Assembly (NCBI GenBank): GCA_036674765.1
Contig: JARVKI010000067.1
Coordinates: forward strand, 62,001 to 126,000
Reading direction: 5' to 3'
Origin: Seiridium cupressi
Lineage: Eukaryota; Ascomycota; Sordariomycetes; Amphisphaeriales; Sporocadaceae
DNA length: 64,000 bases
The notes under the pieces are model-generated. The model worked only from the letters and a program-made list of their open reading frames with translations. It was not told where the DNA came from and made no database searches. Below are positions 43,098 through 57,578 of this stretch, one piece after another; position 1 is the stretch's first letter; each line of letters begins with the position of its first letter. The position numbers were made by a program, and so were the translations under genes.

Positions 43098-44971
43098 TGC
43101 TGCATCGGGAATGGACGGCCAAGGAGTGTGTGAAAATGCACTGGATACCCCTGAAGCTGTATGATGTCAAGGAATTCTATACTAGAAGATGGATTGTGTC
43201 TATACTCTCAAGACACATACTATACCGACGCTTGTGTTGAGTAGTAGTACCATCCTTGCAGAGGCGTTTGTCTAAACGATGAATTTCTTCTCCAAAAAAG
43301 CAAAACGAATGGCCGTGTATAACCGAGATGAGGAACTTGGGTTCACGCCAACCTGGCTAACAGCACTCATACAATGCCGCCTCCTGCAGGAACTTGTATG
43401 CCCGATCAGCCTTGTTTCCAAGACCGATTGTTGGCCCCCGTCCCGAGCAGGATGGAAATACTGATAGTTACCGCAGCAGGGTAGTGAAACGCGCCTGTGC
43501 CTCTCAATGCTGATGAATAACTTCTAGCCGTCGAGAACGATCATGGTAGAAACATATACTTGTAGCCAAAATATCAACAGCTATTATTGCTTGCCAGAGC
43601 GTCGCATGATAGTTAGCACTCTTGGGACATGTTTACAGGAACGCGCATGGCCATGTACCGCATTTACCCCGCCAAAATCTGGGTTTCTATTGTGACAAGC
43701 AGTAAATCGATTCCCCATAGAAATCGAAACGCTGGGAGAAAAGGAAGAAAATGTGTCTATGACGTGCCTTTACGGGATTGGTCTTCAGATGTCGCCACTG
43801 ACCGTTGGGCAGGCAAGACAGTTTGAGTCAGTTTTGAAGCAACACCACTTCAATGTTGCAAGGTTAGGATTTAAAGGTAGTGGGGTTGACTTTCTTTCAC
43901 TCACGCGCGTCAGGCAGGCGCGCGCATTCGTTGGTCCGTAGTGGCCGCCGCGTTTCCGTGTGTCAGCGGGGTGGAAAGTCCTGGCTGACTGAAAATCTCA
44001 ACGCGCTTCCGAAGCTCTCTTGAATTGTTGCCTCTCTTCGACGTGATTTGACTGATGTAAGAAGGAGGGAAAAAAACATCACTTTCTGCTCGTCAAGGAC
44101 AACTAGTAAATAGGAAGCCGCGGATTGTTTATCACCTTTACAGTGTCTAGCTGCCCGGGTTAGTCGGATGTTAATCCGTGGGTACCTGGTCAGCCTGGTT
44201 CCCCGTCCGTTGGCCGCTGGACAAGGTACTCGCTCGTGCTTAGGCCACAATTTTTGACGTAGTTAGTTTGCCTGCGCAATTGGCCAAAGCTCCACCAACC
44301 GCAGACTGAAGTCACATTGGAGCAAAGCTACAACTCACTCTCCATTTTCATTCTCGACTCCATCACCACCTTCACCCACTTCCAGAGACGACCTAATACC
44401 CCCGAAATTCCCTCTACTGCCACGAGCTTGACGTCCTGCAACGACGCAAGCCCTGCAACACACGCGAACTTGAACTCTTGGAACCGAAAGAGGACCCGGG
44501 CAACCTGCACACTTGCCTTGGACCTTGGATGGATCTCTGGAGCTTCGGCTTGCTGCAGTACCTGAATTTCGTATCCCCGATCAGCTTTTCTCAACAGCCA
44601 CATCCCTGTGCCATCAGAACTTCGATTTAACGGCATTTCCTACTGACGCTTGCCACAGTCAGTTTGCGACAAAAGATTAGGCGATTCCGCGAAAACTCCC
44701 CGACGCGGCATAGATCATCATCGCCCCAATCTTCTCGCAAGGCTGACAAGCAACCCAAGTGGCTTCGGTCCCGCTTGCCATCCGGTCTCCAGCTTCCCGA
44801 TCACGCTTTCCCACACAAACACCGGCCCAAGTTATTCGAGGGAGTCGTCCCATCTCCAGGGACGCTCCGGTTTACAAGGTCAAGCTGTCGCAAACAGCTA
44901 CGTGATCGCTCGGTAGTGGAGGGGGAGCTTGTTCTTGATCCTATGCGGCTCTGCCGCCCCCCGTCTTCATC
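43098..44971. other. Intergenic region upstream of TOM1-type ligase
   Basis: About 1.9 kb should hold the RAD14 3' flank and the promoter and probably a long leader of the giant E3 ligase gene. Short frames at 43279-43464, 43629-43941 and 44317-44916 have no domains. No RNA gene was recognised. Confidence 0.5.
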
Positions 44972-47900
44972 ATGGGCAAGATAACGAAGAACCTCCAACT
45001 GAAGCACAAGGAGTCCAACGTAAGTTCTCCGTAGCCCTCGTACGAGTTGTGCTGTGGCGAGAGGCTAACCGATGTCGCTCAGACTCCCTGGCTCCAAGAC
45101 TTCGTTCAGAAAGCATCTAGCACCGCCTTGCCGCATCTCCCCGGCGTTCTCGATGGCTTCCCCACACGATGGCCCTTTCCCAGAGGTGATCTCTACCACT
45201 GGATACCACTTCTCAACAGATTCGATTCCATACTGGAAACCTTCGTCGCGACCTACAAACTCGGCGATGGCCCGCAAACGCGAGATTTCGGCTGCGATGT
45301 TATGCTTCAGCTCAGTGCCGAGGAGAAGATCCCCGGCGAGGATAAGCCGTATGACACAGCATACTTGAGTGGCATGGGGTATGGAGACAACGTTGATGTA
45401 AACCTGGTGCGGTCAATCCTTCAATTCACCGAGATGCTGCTGCATCACTGCGGAAACCGGAGTATCTATGCGAGCAGTTCACATCTGAATGATCTATTGA
45501 ATAGCACAGATCTCGACATCGTCTGTGCCACGCTGCGCGTAGGAGTTGAGCTTGCCAAACGCTACCAGGCTTCGGTTAAGCGCCTCAGGAACTCGAGTGT
45601 CTCGGTGACATCTGCTCTGCTGTCAAACCATTACAACATTGATCTTTACAAGGTCCATCAGCTTGCACAGCCATTTGTGAAGACCCCCATTATCAAACCT
45701 GCGGCCGAGCAGCACAACCCTTCTACTCCGTCAGCATCGGCAAGTAAGGGCAGATCCCACGGTAGTAAGACTGCTGCTTCCATGTACGCCAACGACCTTT
45801 GTGCCATTGCGAAAGAGACGGCCTCGGACGCAAGCCGATGGCATGGATGGGGTGATGTGCGAGTTTCTTATTACGCAACTTCCAGCAGCTCAGACTCGAA
45901 GGAACGACCGCCGCTTCCAGAGCGTGCTGTATCCGCATCTACACCTTCGACCCCCACACCCTTGCGTCGCAGCAACTCGGCCAACATCCCACAATCCACG
46001 CCTCGCGCTGCCAGGCAAACTTTGTTAGAAGACTCCCCTTCTCCGAGTTTCCGGTCGCCGGCTTTCGGTGGTAGCGATGCAACTTCAGCGCAGAAGTCTG
46101 TCGATATTCCTCACTCAGCAGTCGTTGCACACCCAGTCTACAAGCTTCTGGACCGTGTTCCCTTAGACCTGCCCAAAGAGAACCGCTACGAGTTCCTCAA
46201 TCGCATCCGTGTTGCCAAGGCACTAACTGGCAATGTCAAATCGAGAAAAGAGGCACTCAAAGCACGCCTTCTAGCGATCGAAAACCTGGCCTACATACAC
46301 CAAGAGTCGGCATTTATCGACAAGGCTTTGAAACAGGACAGCGACGAGCCCCGCAGATTTCAGTTGATCTATCAACTAGCCGAGTTAATTCGACCTTCAA
46401 CAGATGGCTCCAGTGACGTGTCTCGCGACGTGCAAGCCAACGCCCTCTCACTGCTGGACGTGTTGACGACAAATGTTCATAGCAAGATTCCTGATATCTT
46501 TTCGGCCCTCAATGCTACGGTGAACCATGGAGTTCTGCTCTACGTCATCAGAAAGGCAGTTGCTGAGATGAAAGAGGACGACGTCGGTGAAGGCTACACG
46601 GTTGAGGATGAGTGGCGGGACAACCTCTTTTCACTCACTCACCATGTCACATTGGCAATGGCCAATAACACGGCACGAACGACCCCCGAGATCATCTCCG
46701 CGGGTTTATTAGATATCATGGTTGAGATTCTAGCAATCCGATCTAATGTTGCAGAGCGAATGTATTCAACTCTACTTTCCAACCTGGATAGCCTGATTGC
46801 CTACGTCCAAACGTCGTCTCTCACCATCATCAATGCAGAAGGTCTCGATGCAATTACTGATCTCATCATTCACGAGGTGGAACTGGCCCGACGACTTGTA
46901 GCAGACGGAAAAGGAACCCCACGAAGCTGGCGCTCTCTGATTGTGGACTACGACATCCCTTTCTGGCAGCAACAGAATCTGAAGTTCCTGCTCAAGTTTA
47001 TACACCACTTGATGACGAATGCCTTTGCGTTTGGTGGAAATACCGATAGGCTTCTGAGGAACCTGGTAGACAAGTCCGCCTTGCTGCGCAGCCTCCGCGA
47101 AATTATTACGAATGGGGACGTCTTTGGCTCGCTTGTTTGGACTAGCACGGCGAACAGTCTAAGTGATTTCCTGAATAACGACCCTACGAGTTTCGCCGCT
47201 ATTTCTGAGGCTGGGTTGGTGCAGAGTTTTCTCGAATCGATTACTGGGCGCGAGGTGGTAGTAGATGAGCCCTCAGTGGCGGCTGAAGGGACCAATCAGG
47301 ATAGCTCGCCCTCAAGTATACAGGCAGACGATCGACCACACCCTCCTACCCAACAGATGCTTGAGACCCCACGACCAGGCCCCTTGGCTCGGGGTATCCG
47401 TGCTACCACCGAGGCCATTACAGCTGTGCCAACAGTTCTCAATGCCATCTCGCTCAACAACCAAGGTATCAAGATGGTTGCTTCGTCTCGCGCTTTCGAG
47501 AGCTATTTCGAGATATTTGAGAGCCCGGAGCACGTACGCATTATGTCTGCGAACGACCCCGAACTAGCTGCTCAGATTGGCAATCACTTTGATGAGCTTG
47601 CTCGCCACCACCCCGCACTACGTCCTGCCATCACGAATGCGGTGGTGGACATGGTAGCAAGGGTTGTCCATCTCTCCAAATCAATGGCAAACGAGTCGGG
47701 ACTGGGAGCGAAGCTCGTGGTTCAGGACGTTGATGAGCCCATGCCAGTCGACTCTGAAGACACCTCGTCCGCAAAGGGTAAAGAAAAGATGACAGCTGCG
47801 CCGGCAGAGACGGACACCAATGGCATAGTTTGGGATTCGGAGGGAAGCCATCTCAGGCTTGGTCCTGACATGTCTCCTCCGCAGAAATCTGTTTTGCCCT

Positions 47901-50900
47901 ACATCTACGCCGCTACTTCGTTTTTGCAGCAATATGTTGGGAACCAACACCTAAGGCAAACCCTGGTTCAGAAGGGTGTCATCGAGTATCTACTAGACTT
48001 GAGCACTTCCCCCAGCTTACCTCATCGTTTCGGCGAGTCTGGAGCTGCTCGTGCACTGCATCAAGTGATCGCTCAACTTGTCGAAACCTCACCGGTCTTG
48101 GGTGTACCATCGCTGCTTAAGCGAATTAAGGCGTCTGTAAAGGCTTTGGAACCGTTGACGAGCTCGTCAAATTCCGAGTCATACTTTGCGCAGTACCTAG
48201 CTGCTGATTCGACAACAACGAGTGATGATATTTCAATGGCACTAGCCAACGACACCTCTGTGGTTAAGGAACTTCTCAATGTTCAGTCGTTAGTGAAGGC
48301 GTTGACTAATTGCTTTCCCCTCTCCACTAGATCTGCCACTTTGATGTACCCTGCAGTCAATGCTTATGGTTATTATCATGAGTTGATCCTATCCCTAGGG
48401 CCTCTATTGCGATCTGTTATCTCACAGGAAGAGCTTGCTATGCGCTGTGTCCCGTGGAGTTGGATCCAGCCCAAGAAGCAACAGGAAACCACGGATGGTT
48501 CCAACGGCGCGATTGAAGAGACCACTGGGACAGCTGGAGAAGACGAAGCTGCTCTGTCTTCTATGCTATCACCCAACCAATACCGCATGGCTTGGGACAG
48601 GTTGCGACCAGCTACCAAAACTGAATACTCCAGCCTACGATACCGGAACTTCGACACGATTAATGCTGTCCTTCATTCTTTAATGTCTGCCATATTTCCT
48701 CTACTCCAGACATTTGGCAAAGCCCTGCTTTCTCGGCACCGCAACGATCGCAATATCAACCACGAGCGTGATAATTACACTAAGGCTCATCATATCAAGT
48801 TGGCACATGAGTTGGCCAGTATCATGCTTGATCAGTTGGTCGTCCCGGAGAACACAAGAACACCTAATCTGTTCCACTACTGGATCCTTGTGACCCATGC
48901 AGTCCATGAATTGCTCTTTGACCGCAAGTACGACCCGCGCGCCGAGAGAAACGGGCATCAAGCCAGTGCTGCTGTCCTAGTCGCGTTTATGCAGAAAGGC
49001 GGATTCGAGAGGCTTAACTCGATTTTGCGAATCTTCTCCAGTGAGATCGACACTCAGTTGGCCAATGGCGATGAGTCCCCGCTGGGCAAGTTGGCAACTA
49101 TCGGAGTGAAAAAGATACTGAAGCTCTATGCCCTTGTCGTTAATGGGAAGACTATTACCGATGCTGTCGGACAAACGGCATTCCTCAACAGAAACATGGG
49201 TCGTTCGGCGGAGAACCAAGTAGCACCTTGTCTAGTGGTTGAGCTGCGGATGACTATCCTCCCAGTCATCCAAGAACTGTGGAAGTCTCCGTTGATTGAA
49301 AAGGACTCGAAAGACTCGGAGGAAATCGTTACCAAGGTGATCGATATTCTGAAGTCAATTTCTGGCGCAGACTCAACCGAGAATGGAGCCTACAAGCGTT
49401 CCGAGAAGAATCCTCCTCCTGCTCTGCTCAAACAGGAGGATATCAAATTTCCCTGGTCCATATTGACCCCTGTCATCAGCCAATTGAAGACTGAGGGTTA
49501 CAATGAAGACCTAGTACGCGAAGCGATTTATTGGGCCAATGGGGACATGACGCGAGCGACGGAATATTGCAAGGCGCATATGCTCGGGCTTGCCGGTGGT
49601 CGTTCCCCCATCCCCGACGACGATGTCCCAGGTGAAGAGTTAGATGATGTGAAGTCTACAGCTTTTGACACAGAACAACCCGCTTCCACATCTGCCGCTC
49701 CGAACGACCAGGAGATGATGGACGTAGATCTTCCAGCTGTCATCCCGGCAGGGCTTCTAGATGGCGAAATCCTTGGAGATTTGAGGGAGGTTCCTTCTCT
49801 CCGGGCTGGTAACTTCGACGACGTCGTCTCCGGCAGGGAATGGACCCAGGGTAATGCCCCCGCCGAAGAGTCAGGTGAGGCTCAGAGACCAGGCATCTCC
49901 TCGAGTTCTAGCCAGGGAGCAGCCGCTGCACCGTCAGAGTCTGAAACGCGTTCGCAATCTGCATTGCCCAAAGAGGATTTGGACGCTGCACGTGCTGAGC
50001 TCCGCACAAATCTGATAGATCGGTGCTTGGATGTTATCAGGGCACATCCTAGTAGCACCTACGAGATTTCGGAGCTCATCAATAATGCCGTCATACGCTC
50101 CTCCACCGACGATTCGACTAAGCAGGAGATTGGTGAGACTCTCGTGAATGCTCTCATCTCATTCGTCGTAGGGGAAGATGACCTCAAACCCCATGGACGG
50201 AGCATATCCGCCTATGCTCACCTTCTGTCTTTGCTGCTCCAAAGCCGCGGCTTCTTCTCGGCCACAATGAGCTCTTTGAAGGACAACGTGACCGAATTCC
50301 TGGGTTTCCTGCGAGTGTCCTCGCCTTCGACTGACGAGATCGATCCATGGGTTCCTTACATTCTACTGATCTTTGAGATACTACTCAGCGACGATGAGCA
50401 GCCCGGTGATATCAAGTGGAAAGTACCCAATAATGAAGACGATGCCATCGAACCTTTCCAATGGCCCGAAAAGGACCTGATTGTCAAGGAAGAAGACCGA
50501 CGCAGTCTTTTAGCGGCCATCCTGGAAATACTGCCAAAGGTCAACAAGGCAGAGTCTCTCGCAGTATCAGTTCTCCGCATCCTGGTAATTCTGACACGGG
50601 ACGAGTCTACAGCTCGCACTGTAGGGGACAAGAAGAATCTGCAGAGACTTTTTGTCATGATGAAACAGCTCTCTGGCTCTGGCTCCAGTCGTCTTGTTGA
50701 TACTCGCATATCATCATATTTGTTAACCATACTACGCCATGTCATTGAAGACGAAGAAATCATCAAGCAGCTCATGCGCAGTGAAATCAAGTCATACTTC
50801 GACAACGTGCGGTCGCAGCGCCATGTTGACGTTGGCAATTACATCAGGCAGAATTCCCACGTAGCACTTCGCGATCCCCGTCTTTTCGTAGACGTCTCCA

Positions 50901-53900
50901 ACGAGATGATCCGGCTCTATCGGTGGAGTGCTGGGGAGAGCTCGGCGCCGAGACAGACCGTGGTTCTCAAAGAGCAAAAGCCAGATGCTCCTAAAGACGA
51001 CGCCGCGCCACCTGTCCGAGCAACGGAAGACCTGTCGATTCAGGACGTGAAACTCTCCACAGAGAGCACGGAGAAGCCAGTGGCAGACGCGGCCAAGCTT
51101 GCCTTACAAGATACCAAACGGCCCATTCTCGAAAATCCAGACGGTGTTATCCACTTTCTCCTTTGCGAGCTCCTCAACTACAAGGAAGTTGACGATAAGG
51201 AGCCTGCCCAAGCAGCGAAGGATTCGAAGGACGCGAAAGGGGGCGAAGAGCCAGAATCCGCGGGATTGAATGGCCCAACTGATTCAATTGACGCCAAAGA
51301 CAAGAAGAAGCCTACCTTCAAGCCCGACGAGCATCCTATTTTCATCTACCGCTGCTTGATTCTCCGTTGCCTGATTGAGCTTCTCCAAAGCTATAACCAG
51401 ACCAAGATTGAGTTCATCAACTTCAAGAGAAGTGCGCCGATTCAGACACATACTCCTATCAAACCCCGGAGCAGTGTTCTGAACTACTTGCTCATGGATC
51501 TGCTCAGTGCCACCCCCCTTGATGGTTCACCTGATACTCTTGCCGAGAAGAAGAAGGTAGCCACGTCCACTCAAGCCCAGAACCTCCTCGTTGCTCTTAT
51601 GGCCAAGACTAGTGAGAAGCCCGTCGATCGAAGTCGCGAAAAGTTCGACTACGATGAAGAAGCAGACCTACTCTTTGTGCGAAAATTTGTCCTAGACACC
51701 ATCCTCAAGGCATACAAAGATGCGTCGAGCTCAACCGAAGCCTTCGATGTACGATATGGGAGAATGCTCGCCTTGGCGGACGTCATGCACCAAATTATGG
51801 GCGCAGACAAGGACAAGGACCTGCCTTCGTCGCGGCACAATGAGTCATCCCCTGAACGATCCTATGCCCAGATCCGACGGCTCATGTATGAGAAGGGCTA
51901 TCTCAATGCACTGACCTTCTCCATTGCTGATATTGATCTTGCATTCCCACCCGTCAAGAAAACCATCAAGCAAATCCTCAAGGTTCTTCGCGTACTAACA
52001 AGCACTGCGACTCAGCTCAGCAATGCCAACATCCTACCAGCTGCGTCAACTGCCCAGGAAGTGGAGGATGACATCGCATCCGCAACCTCGCTCTCTGACA
52101 TTGAAGACGATCGCGAGGAGACTCCCGACCTTTATCGCAACTCCGCTCTTGGTATGCTCGAGCCTGGTCGTGATCCTGAGGATGATTACAACTCGGGATC
52201 CGAAGATGGTGAGTTTCCTTTTTTACGTCCATCGTTGATGCTGACTGGCTGCCTAGACGACGAGGAAATGTACGACGACGAGTACGGCGACGAGATGGAG
52301 TACGAGGAAGAGGCGTCCTTTGACGGCGAGGAGAATGTCAGCGACGAAGAGGAAGAAGTCGAGGGCATGGACGGCATGGGCCATATCGAAGGCCTTCCTG
52401 GAGAGCTTGGCGTCGTCGAAGTCACTATGGAAGACGACGATGATGAAGATGACGATGACATGGACGAGGACGATGAAGACATGAGCGAAGATGACGAGGA
52501 GGGCTCGGACGATATGGATGAGATGGATGATCATATTGAAATTGTCGACGACGAAGGGAACCCCGTCGACGATGATGGTGCCTCTGGCTGGGAAAGTGAG
52601 ACCGATGAAGACGACGACGATGCCGAGGAAGACGAGGAGCATGATTACGAAACTGAAGCCCAAGAAATGCTCGAACAAGCCCAACACGATCTCGGCGGAT
52701 TTGGCGGCCTCGTCCCAGCGATGGACGAAGAGGACGACTACGATGGCGGGGACGATATCAACATTCATCCATATCCCGAGGGAGATGATGAAGACGGTAA
52801 GCAGATGCTAACCTATCCCGCCTGCGCTTTGTGACTGACGAGTTGTAGATGATGACGACGAGGAAGATGAAGACGACATGGATGAGGATGACTATGCTTT
52901 CGAGCCGTATCTCGGTGAGTTGCCCTTTGCGTTTGCCCCTTCCGGCAGTGGGAATCGCCACACGTACTTACCTTTCGAAGACGATGGGCCCCCTCCCCAT
53001 ATCCTATCGGGCAGTATGGGCTGGGATGTGTTCGAGGACGGCCTTGGTGGTGGCCACAATCCTCGGCACCGACATGGATTCAGAGGCCCCTTCCCCCCGA
53101 TCCCTTTGATGATGGGCGGTCCGCGCGATCCCCTCCTAGCTGGTGGTATGTCTCCGTTGGAGTTCGAGTCAGGCCGTCGGGATTCTAGTCGTCTCCCGAC
53201 AGCGCGTGCTCTCGAGGGCCGTTTTTCCCAAATCCTCCGCACCCTGGACAGTATTCGAGCAAACAGTCTCGCTATTGCCGAACTAATCGAATTGAGCTCG
53301 ATAGCTGACGAACGCACCCTAGCAATGCGGAACTCCTTCATGCGGTCCGGCCGCAATGATCGGTCTAGCACCAACGACGATGGTCTCAATCCTCTACTTC
53401 GACGCACAAACGACACGGGCCGTGAGGCATCCCCTCGCCCCCACGGGTCCTTGGCCCGCATCTTACGTCATCACACCGGAACGCCCCTTGCTCTTATCAA
53501 CGATCTGATATCCTCCACCATGCCCGGCCTAGGTGGACATCCCCTTCAGTTCCATATTAGTGCTGCGGGCTCGAATGGCGAGATACAAGAAATCACAGTC
53601 CCGTTAGCTCATGCTCGTGATCCCCTCTCAGAGGGTCGAACAGGGAACCAAGATCCTTCCCAGGCCTCATCCTTCTCGACCGAAGGCACGATAAGCCGAT
53701 GGCACGAGGAAGCTAAGATGGTTTTCGGACAGAATCATGGCGAGAAATCCATGAGACTGCTTCCCGCTATACTCTTCTACCTCGTACCCCCTGCCATTCA
53801 GCGTGATAAGGAACAGAAAGCCAAGGAAGCCGAGGTCAAACGCAAGCAAGAAGAGGAGCGAAAGAGACGAGAAGAGGAAGAACGCAAGGTCCGAGAAGCC

Positions 53901-56900
53901 CAGGAGGCTGAGGACAAGGCTGCTCGAGAAAAGGCCGAGGCAGAGGAGCGAGAACATGCTGAAGCTGAGGCTGCTGCACGAGCCGCTGCGAACACTCCAG
54001 GATCAGCCGAGGGCTCGGTACAGGAGGACGAGAGCCATGATGCTATGGAAGGTGTCGAGACTAGCGATGAACAATCCGCATCTGCCGAAGTGGCGGCCAG
54101 CCAACCTCGCGTCATGACAACGATTCGCGGAGAGCAGGTCGATGTTACGGAGCTCGGCATTGATCCCGAATACCTCGAGGCCCTCCCTGAAGAGTTCAGA
54201 GAAGAAGTCATTGCACAGACTGTCAGTGAACGGCGATCGCAAGCTCGGGAGACACCCCGGCGTACTGGGGAGCAGACTGAGGTCTTTCAAGAGTTCCTAG
54301 ATGCCTTGCCCGACGATATTCGCCAAGAAATAGTACAGCAAGAACGTGCGGAGCAGCGACGACGCGACCGCGACGAGGAACGACGTCAACGAGCCGCTGC
54401 TGCTGGCCAGGAGCCTGTTGCCCAAGAAATGGATACCGCCAGCATTTTGATGACCTTCCCACCTGCTCTTCGAGAGCAAGTACTTCTAGATCAAGGTGCT
54501 GACCTCATGGACTCATTACCTCCCGAGATGGCCGCCGAGGCGAGACGTCTCGTTCGGAACCACCCTGCCGTTGTTCATCGTGTACGGGACGAAATGGTCG
54601 CCGGGCGGGCCGCGGACCAGGGTCAAGCCAGTGGCAGTGGCCTTACGAACAACAAGCCCGAACGACGTATGGTTGCGCAGATGCTTGACAAGTCAGGCGT
54701 AGCTACACTGCTTCGACTTATGTTCATCAATGTTAGAAGCGGTACGATGGAAAGTCCATTGAAGCATGTTATCAAGGACATCTGCCAAAACAGACAAACT
54801 AGGCTTGATGTGGTCAGCACACTGCTCCAGATCCTACAAGACGGTACAACAGATCTCGAGGCCGTCGAGCGTAGCTTCACCCAATTGTCTCTCAAGGCAA
54901 AGCAGGCGTCCAAAGAGAAAGACAGCAAGACTCCTCAGTCCTTGAAACGATCCTTGACCAATCTCCCGAGCACCACTCCAACCATCACAAACTCGGAGAC
55001 CTCGCCAGTCCTCATTGTCCAACAATGTTTGGATCTGCTCTGTTTCCTCGCCGATGAGGACGTCCACATCCCTGCTCTCTTCTTGAGTGAACACGACACC
55101 GTTGGTTCCACTCTAAAGCGCAGTCTGAGTCGTAAAAGCAAGGGCAAGAGCCCCGACCTCAAGACTCACAAGTACGCCATCAACTCCCTGCTGGCACTAC
55201 TTGACCGCGATCTAGTCATTGAGAGCTCTTCTATCATGGACAGTCTATCGCAGCTACTCAGCCGAGTCACACTGCCCCTGCTTGGACTGGATCGCAAGTT
55301 GAAGGAGGCGGATGAGATCATCAAGAAGCTCGACAAGGAGATCGAGGAAGGTGAGGCTGCAGTCGCAAAGCCCTCTACCCCTGCGGACAACTCAACAGTC
55401 GATCAGAATTCCTCGTCTGGCAAGGCCCCCGCGTCGGCAGAGGTGGACGCGGAAACTTCTACAGATGATGCCGCACCGGCTGCTGATATTATCTCGCCAG
55501 AGCTCGCCGCCGAAAACGTAGCCAAGGCCAAGGAAAAGCGGGATGCTCTTCAAAAGAGAGTCAAGACATATGTTCCTCCACAGATTCCTGTCCATAACCT
55601 CACGGCAGTGATTAACATCTTCGTTGCTCGCGAATGCAGCTCCAAGACGTTCAAGGAGACGTTGTCGGCTATCAAGAACCTCTCAGTCATCCCCAACGCT
55701 ATGGGTGTATTTGGCGATGAGTTAGCTCGGCAAGCACGCGTTCTTAGCGAGAAGATTGTCGTTCACCTTGACGAACTTCTTCCCCACATCGAGAAGGCTT
55801 CCACCGGTACCGAGATTCAAGGCGTTGCCCTGGCCAAATTCTCTCCTGGTGCAGCAGATCAGAACAAGCTGCTGCGTATTCTCACAGCCTTGGATCATCT
55901 GTTTTCTCAGAAGAGGTCGGGGTCGGCACCCGAATCTGAACCCAGCAATGAGACCAAGAAGCAAGATTTGCTCGCCACACTGTATCGCAACCCCACGTTC
56001 CATGCTCTGTGGGAGAGATTAAGCGCATGTCTTGGTGCGATTCGCCAGCGGGAGAGTCTCATGAGTGTCGCAACCATCCTGCTTCCATTGATTGAAGCCC
56101 TCATGGTCGTCTGCAAGGACACTGCTAATCCAGAGCCGACTCTATCTCAGACTCAGGTCTCGATTGCCAGTCCGGTCCCGGATTCTCCAATGACCAACCT
56201 CTTCCTCAACTTTACCGAGGAGCATCGTCGCATTCTCAACGAGCTCGTGCGTAACAACCCAGCACTCATGAAGGGTACCTTCCAGAACCTCGTCAAGAAC
56301 CCTAAGGTGCTCGAGTTCGATAACAAACGCAACTGGTTCAACCGCAGTGTTCACAACAGGAACCAAATTCGCGATGGTCGTACATTCCCTTCATTGCAGC
56401 TCGCTGTCCGCCGCGACCAAGTCTTCCATGACTCGTTCAAGTCGCTCTACTTCAAGAGTGGCGACGAGATGAAGTTTGGCAAGCTAAACATCCGTTTCCA
56501 TGGTGAGGAAGGTGTTGACGCTGGTGGTGTCACGCGAGAGTGGTTCCAGGTCCTTTCGCGACAAATGTTCGACCCCAACTACGCCTTGTTCGTGCCGGTC
56601 TCTAGTGATCGCACGACATTCCACCCAAACAAGCTGAGCGGCATTAACGACGAGCATCTGATGTTCTTCAAGTTCATTGGCCGCGTCATTGGCAAGGCTC
56701 TTTACGAAGGTCGTGTTCTCGACTGCTACTTTAGCCGTGCTGTTTACAAGCGGATCCTGGGCAAGACCGTGTCCGTCAAAGATATGGAATCTTTTGACCC
56801 CGACTACTACAAGTCACTCGTCTGGATGCTTGAGAACGACATCACTGATATTATCACTGAGACGTTCTCTGTCGAGACTGACGAGTTCGGCGTCACTAGA

Positions 56901-57578
56901 ACAGAGGATCTATGCGAGAATGGCCGCAACATACCCGTCACCGACGACAACAAGCAGGACTACGTCCGGTTGGTTGTCGAGCACAAGCTGCTGAGCTCGG
57001 TCAAGGAACAAATGGAACATTTCCTAAAGGGTATGTCTTCTATGCCCCAACTGGTGATCTGGACTATTCTAACATTATCACAGGCTTCCATGAGATCATC
57101 CCTGCTGAACTAGTGTCAATCTTCACTGAACAGGAGCTTGAACTCCTCATCTCCGGTTTGCCCGACATTGACGTTGATGACTGGAAGAGCAACACCGAGT
57201 ACCAAAACTACACGCCCTCAAGTCAGCAAATCCAGTGGTTCTGGCGCGCTGTCCGATCTTTTGACAAGGAAGAGCTCGCCAAGCTTCTGCAATTTGTCAC
57301 TGGAACAAGTAAGGTGCCTCTCAACGGCTTCAAGGAGCTCGAGGGTATGAATGGTGTCAACCGCTTCAACATCCACCGTGATTACGGTAATAAGGATCGC
57401 TTGCCCAGCTCTCATACCTGCTTTAACCGTAAGTCGATACATCGCAATACATTGATGATGACGATGCTAACACGTAATTGCAGAGCTTGATCTCCCCGAG
57501 TACGAGAGTTACGAGGCTCTCCGGCAGCAGGTCCTCAAGGCCATCACTGCTGGTAGTGACTACTTTGGGTTTGCCTAG
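44972..57578 (+). CDS. tom1: Giant HECT E3 ubiquitin ligase, TOM1/HUWE1 type
   Basis: Six exons, 44972..45019, 45083..52208, 52257..52796, 52849..57030, 57084..57428 and 57484..57578, encode about 4,111 aa. A 48-nt first exon gives [16 protein letters not shown], joined to TPWLQDFVQ, the usual N-terminus. Domains in order: armadillo-like DUF908/DUF913 region (about 80-800); UBA-like helix bundle near 1480-1520 ([19 protein letters not shown]); a very acidic tract near 2380-2610; UBM/DUF4414-type repeats near 3000-3120 ([32 protein letters not shown]); and the HECT domain from about 3740 with [11 protein letters not shown] and catalytic Cys near 4078 ([17 protein letters not shown]). Known roles: nuclear and cytosolic ubiquitin ligase acting on excess histones, ribosomal proteins and mRNA-export factors. 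A further possible 66-nt intron at 52915-52980 would shorten the acidic region by 22 residues. Confidence 0.96.

Noticed and set aside
45047..45082. Start of the TOM1-type ligase within the sequence just before 45083
   Set aside because: That stretch is intron sequence; the 48-nt exon at 44972-45019 gives the conserved N-terminus and a clean GTAAGT/CTCAG intron.
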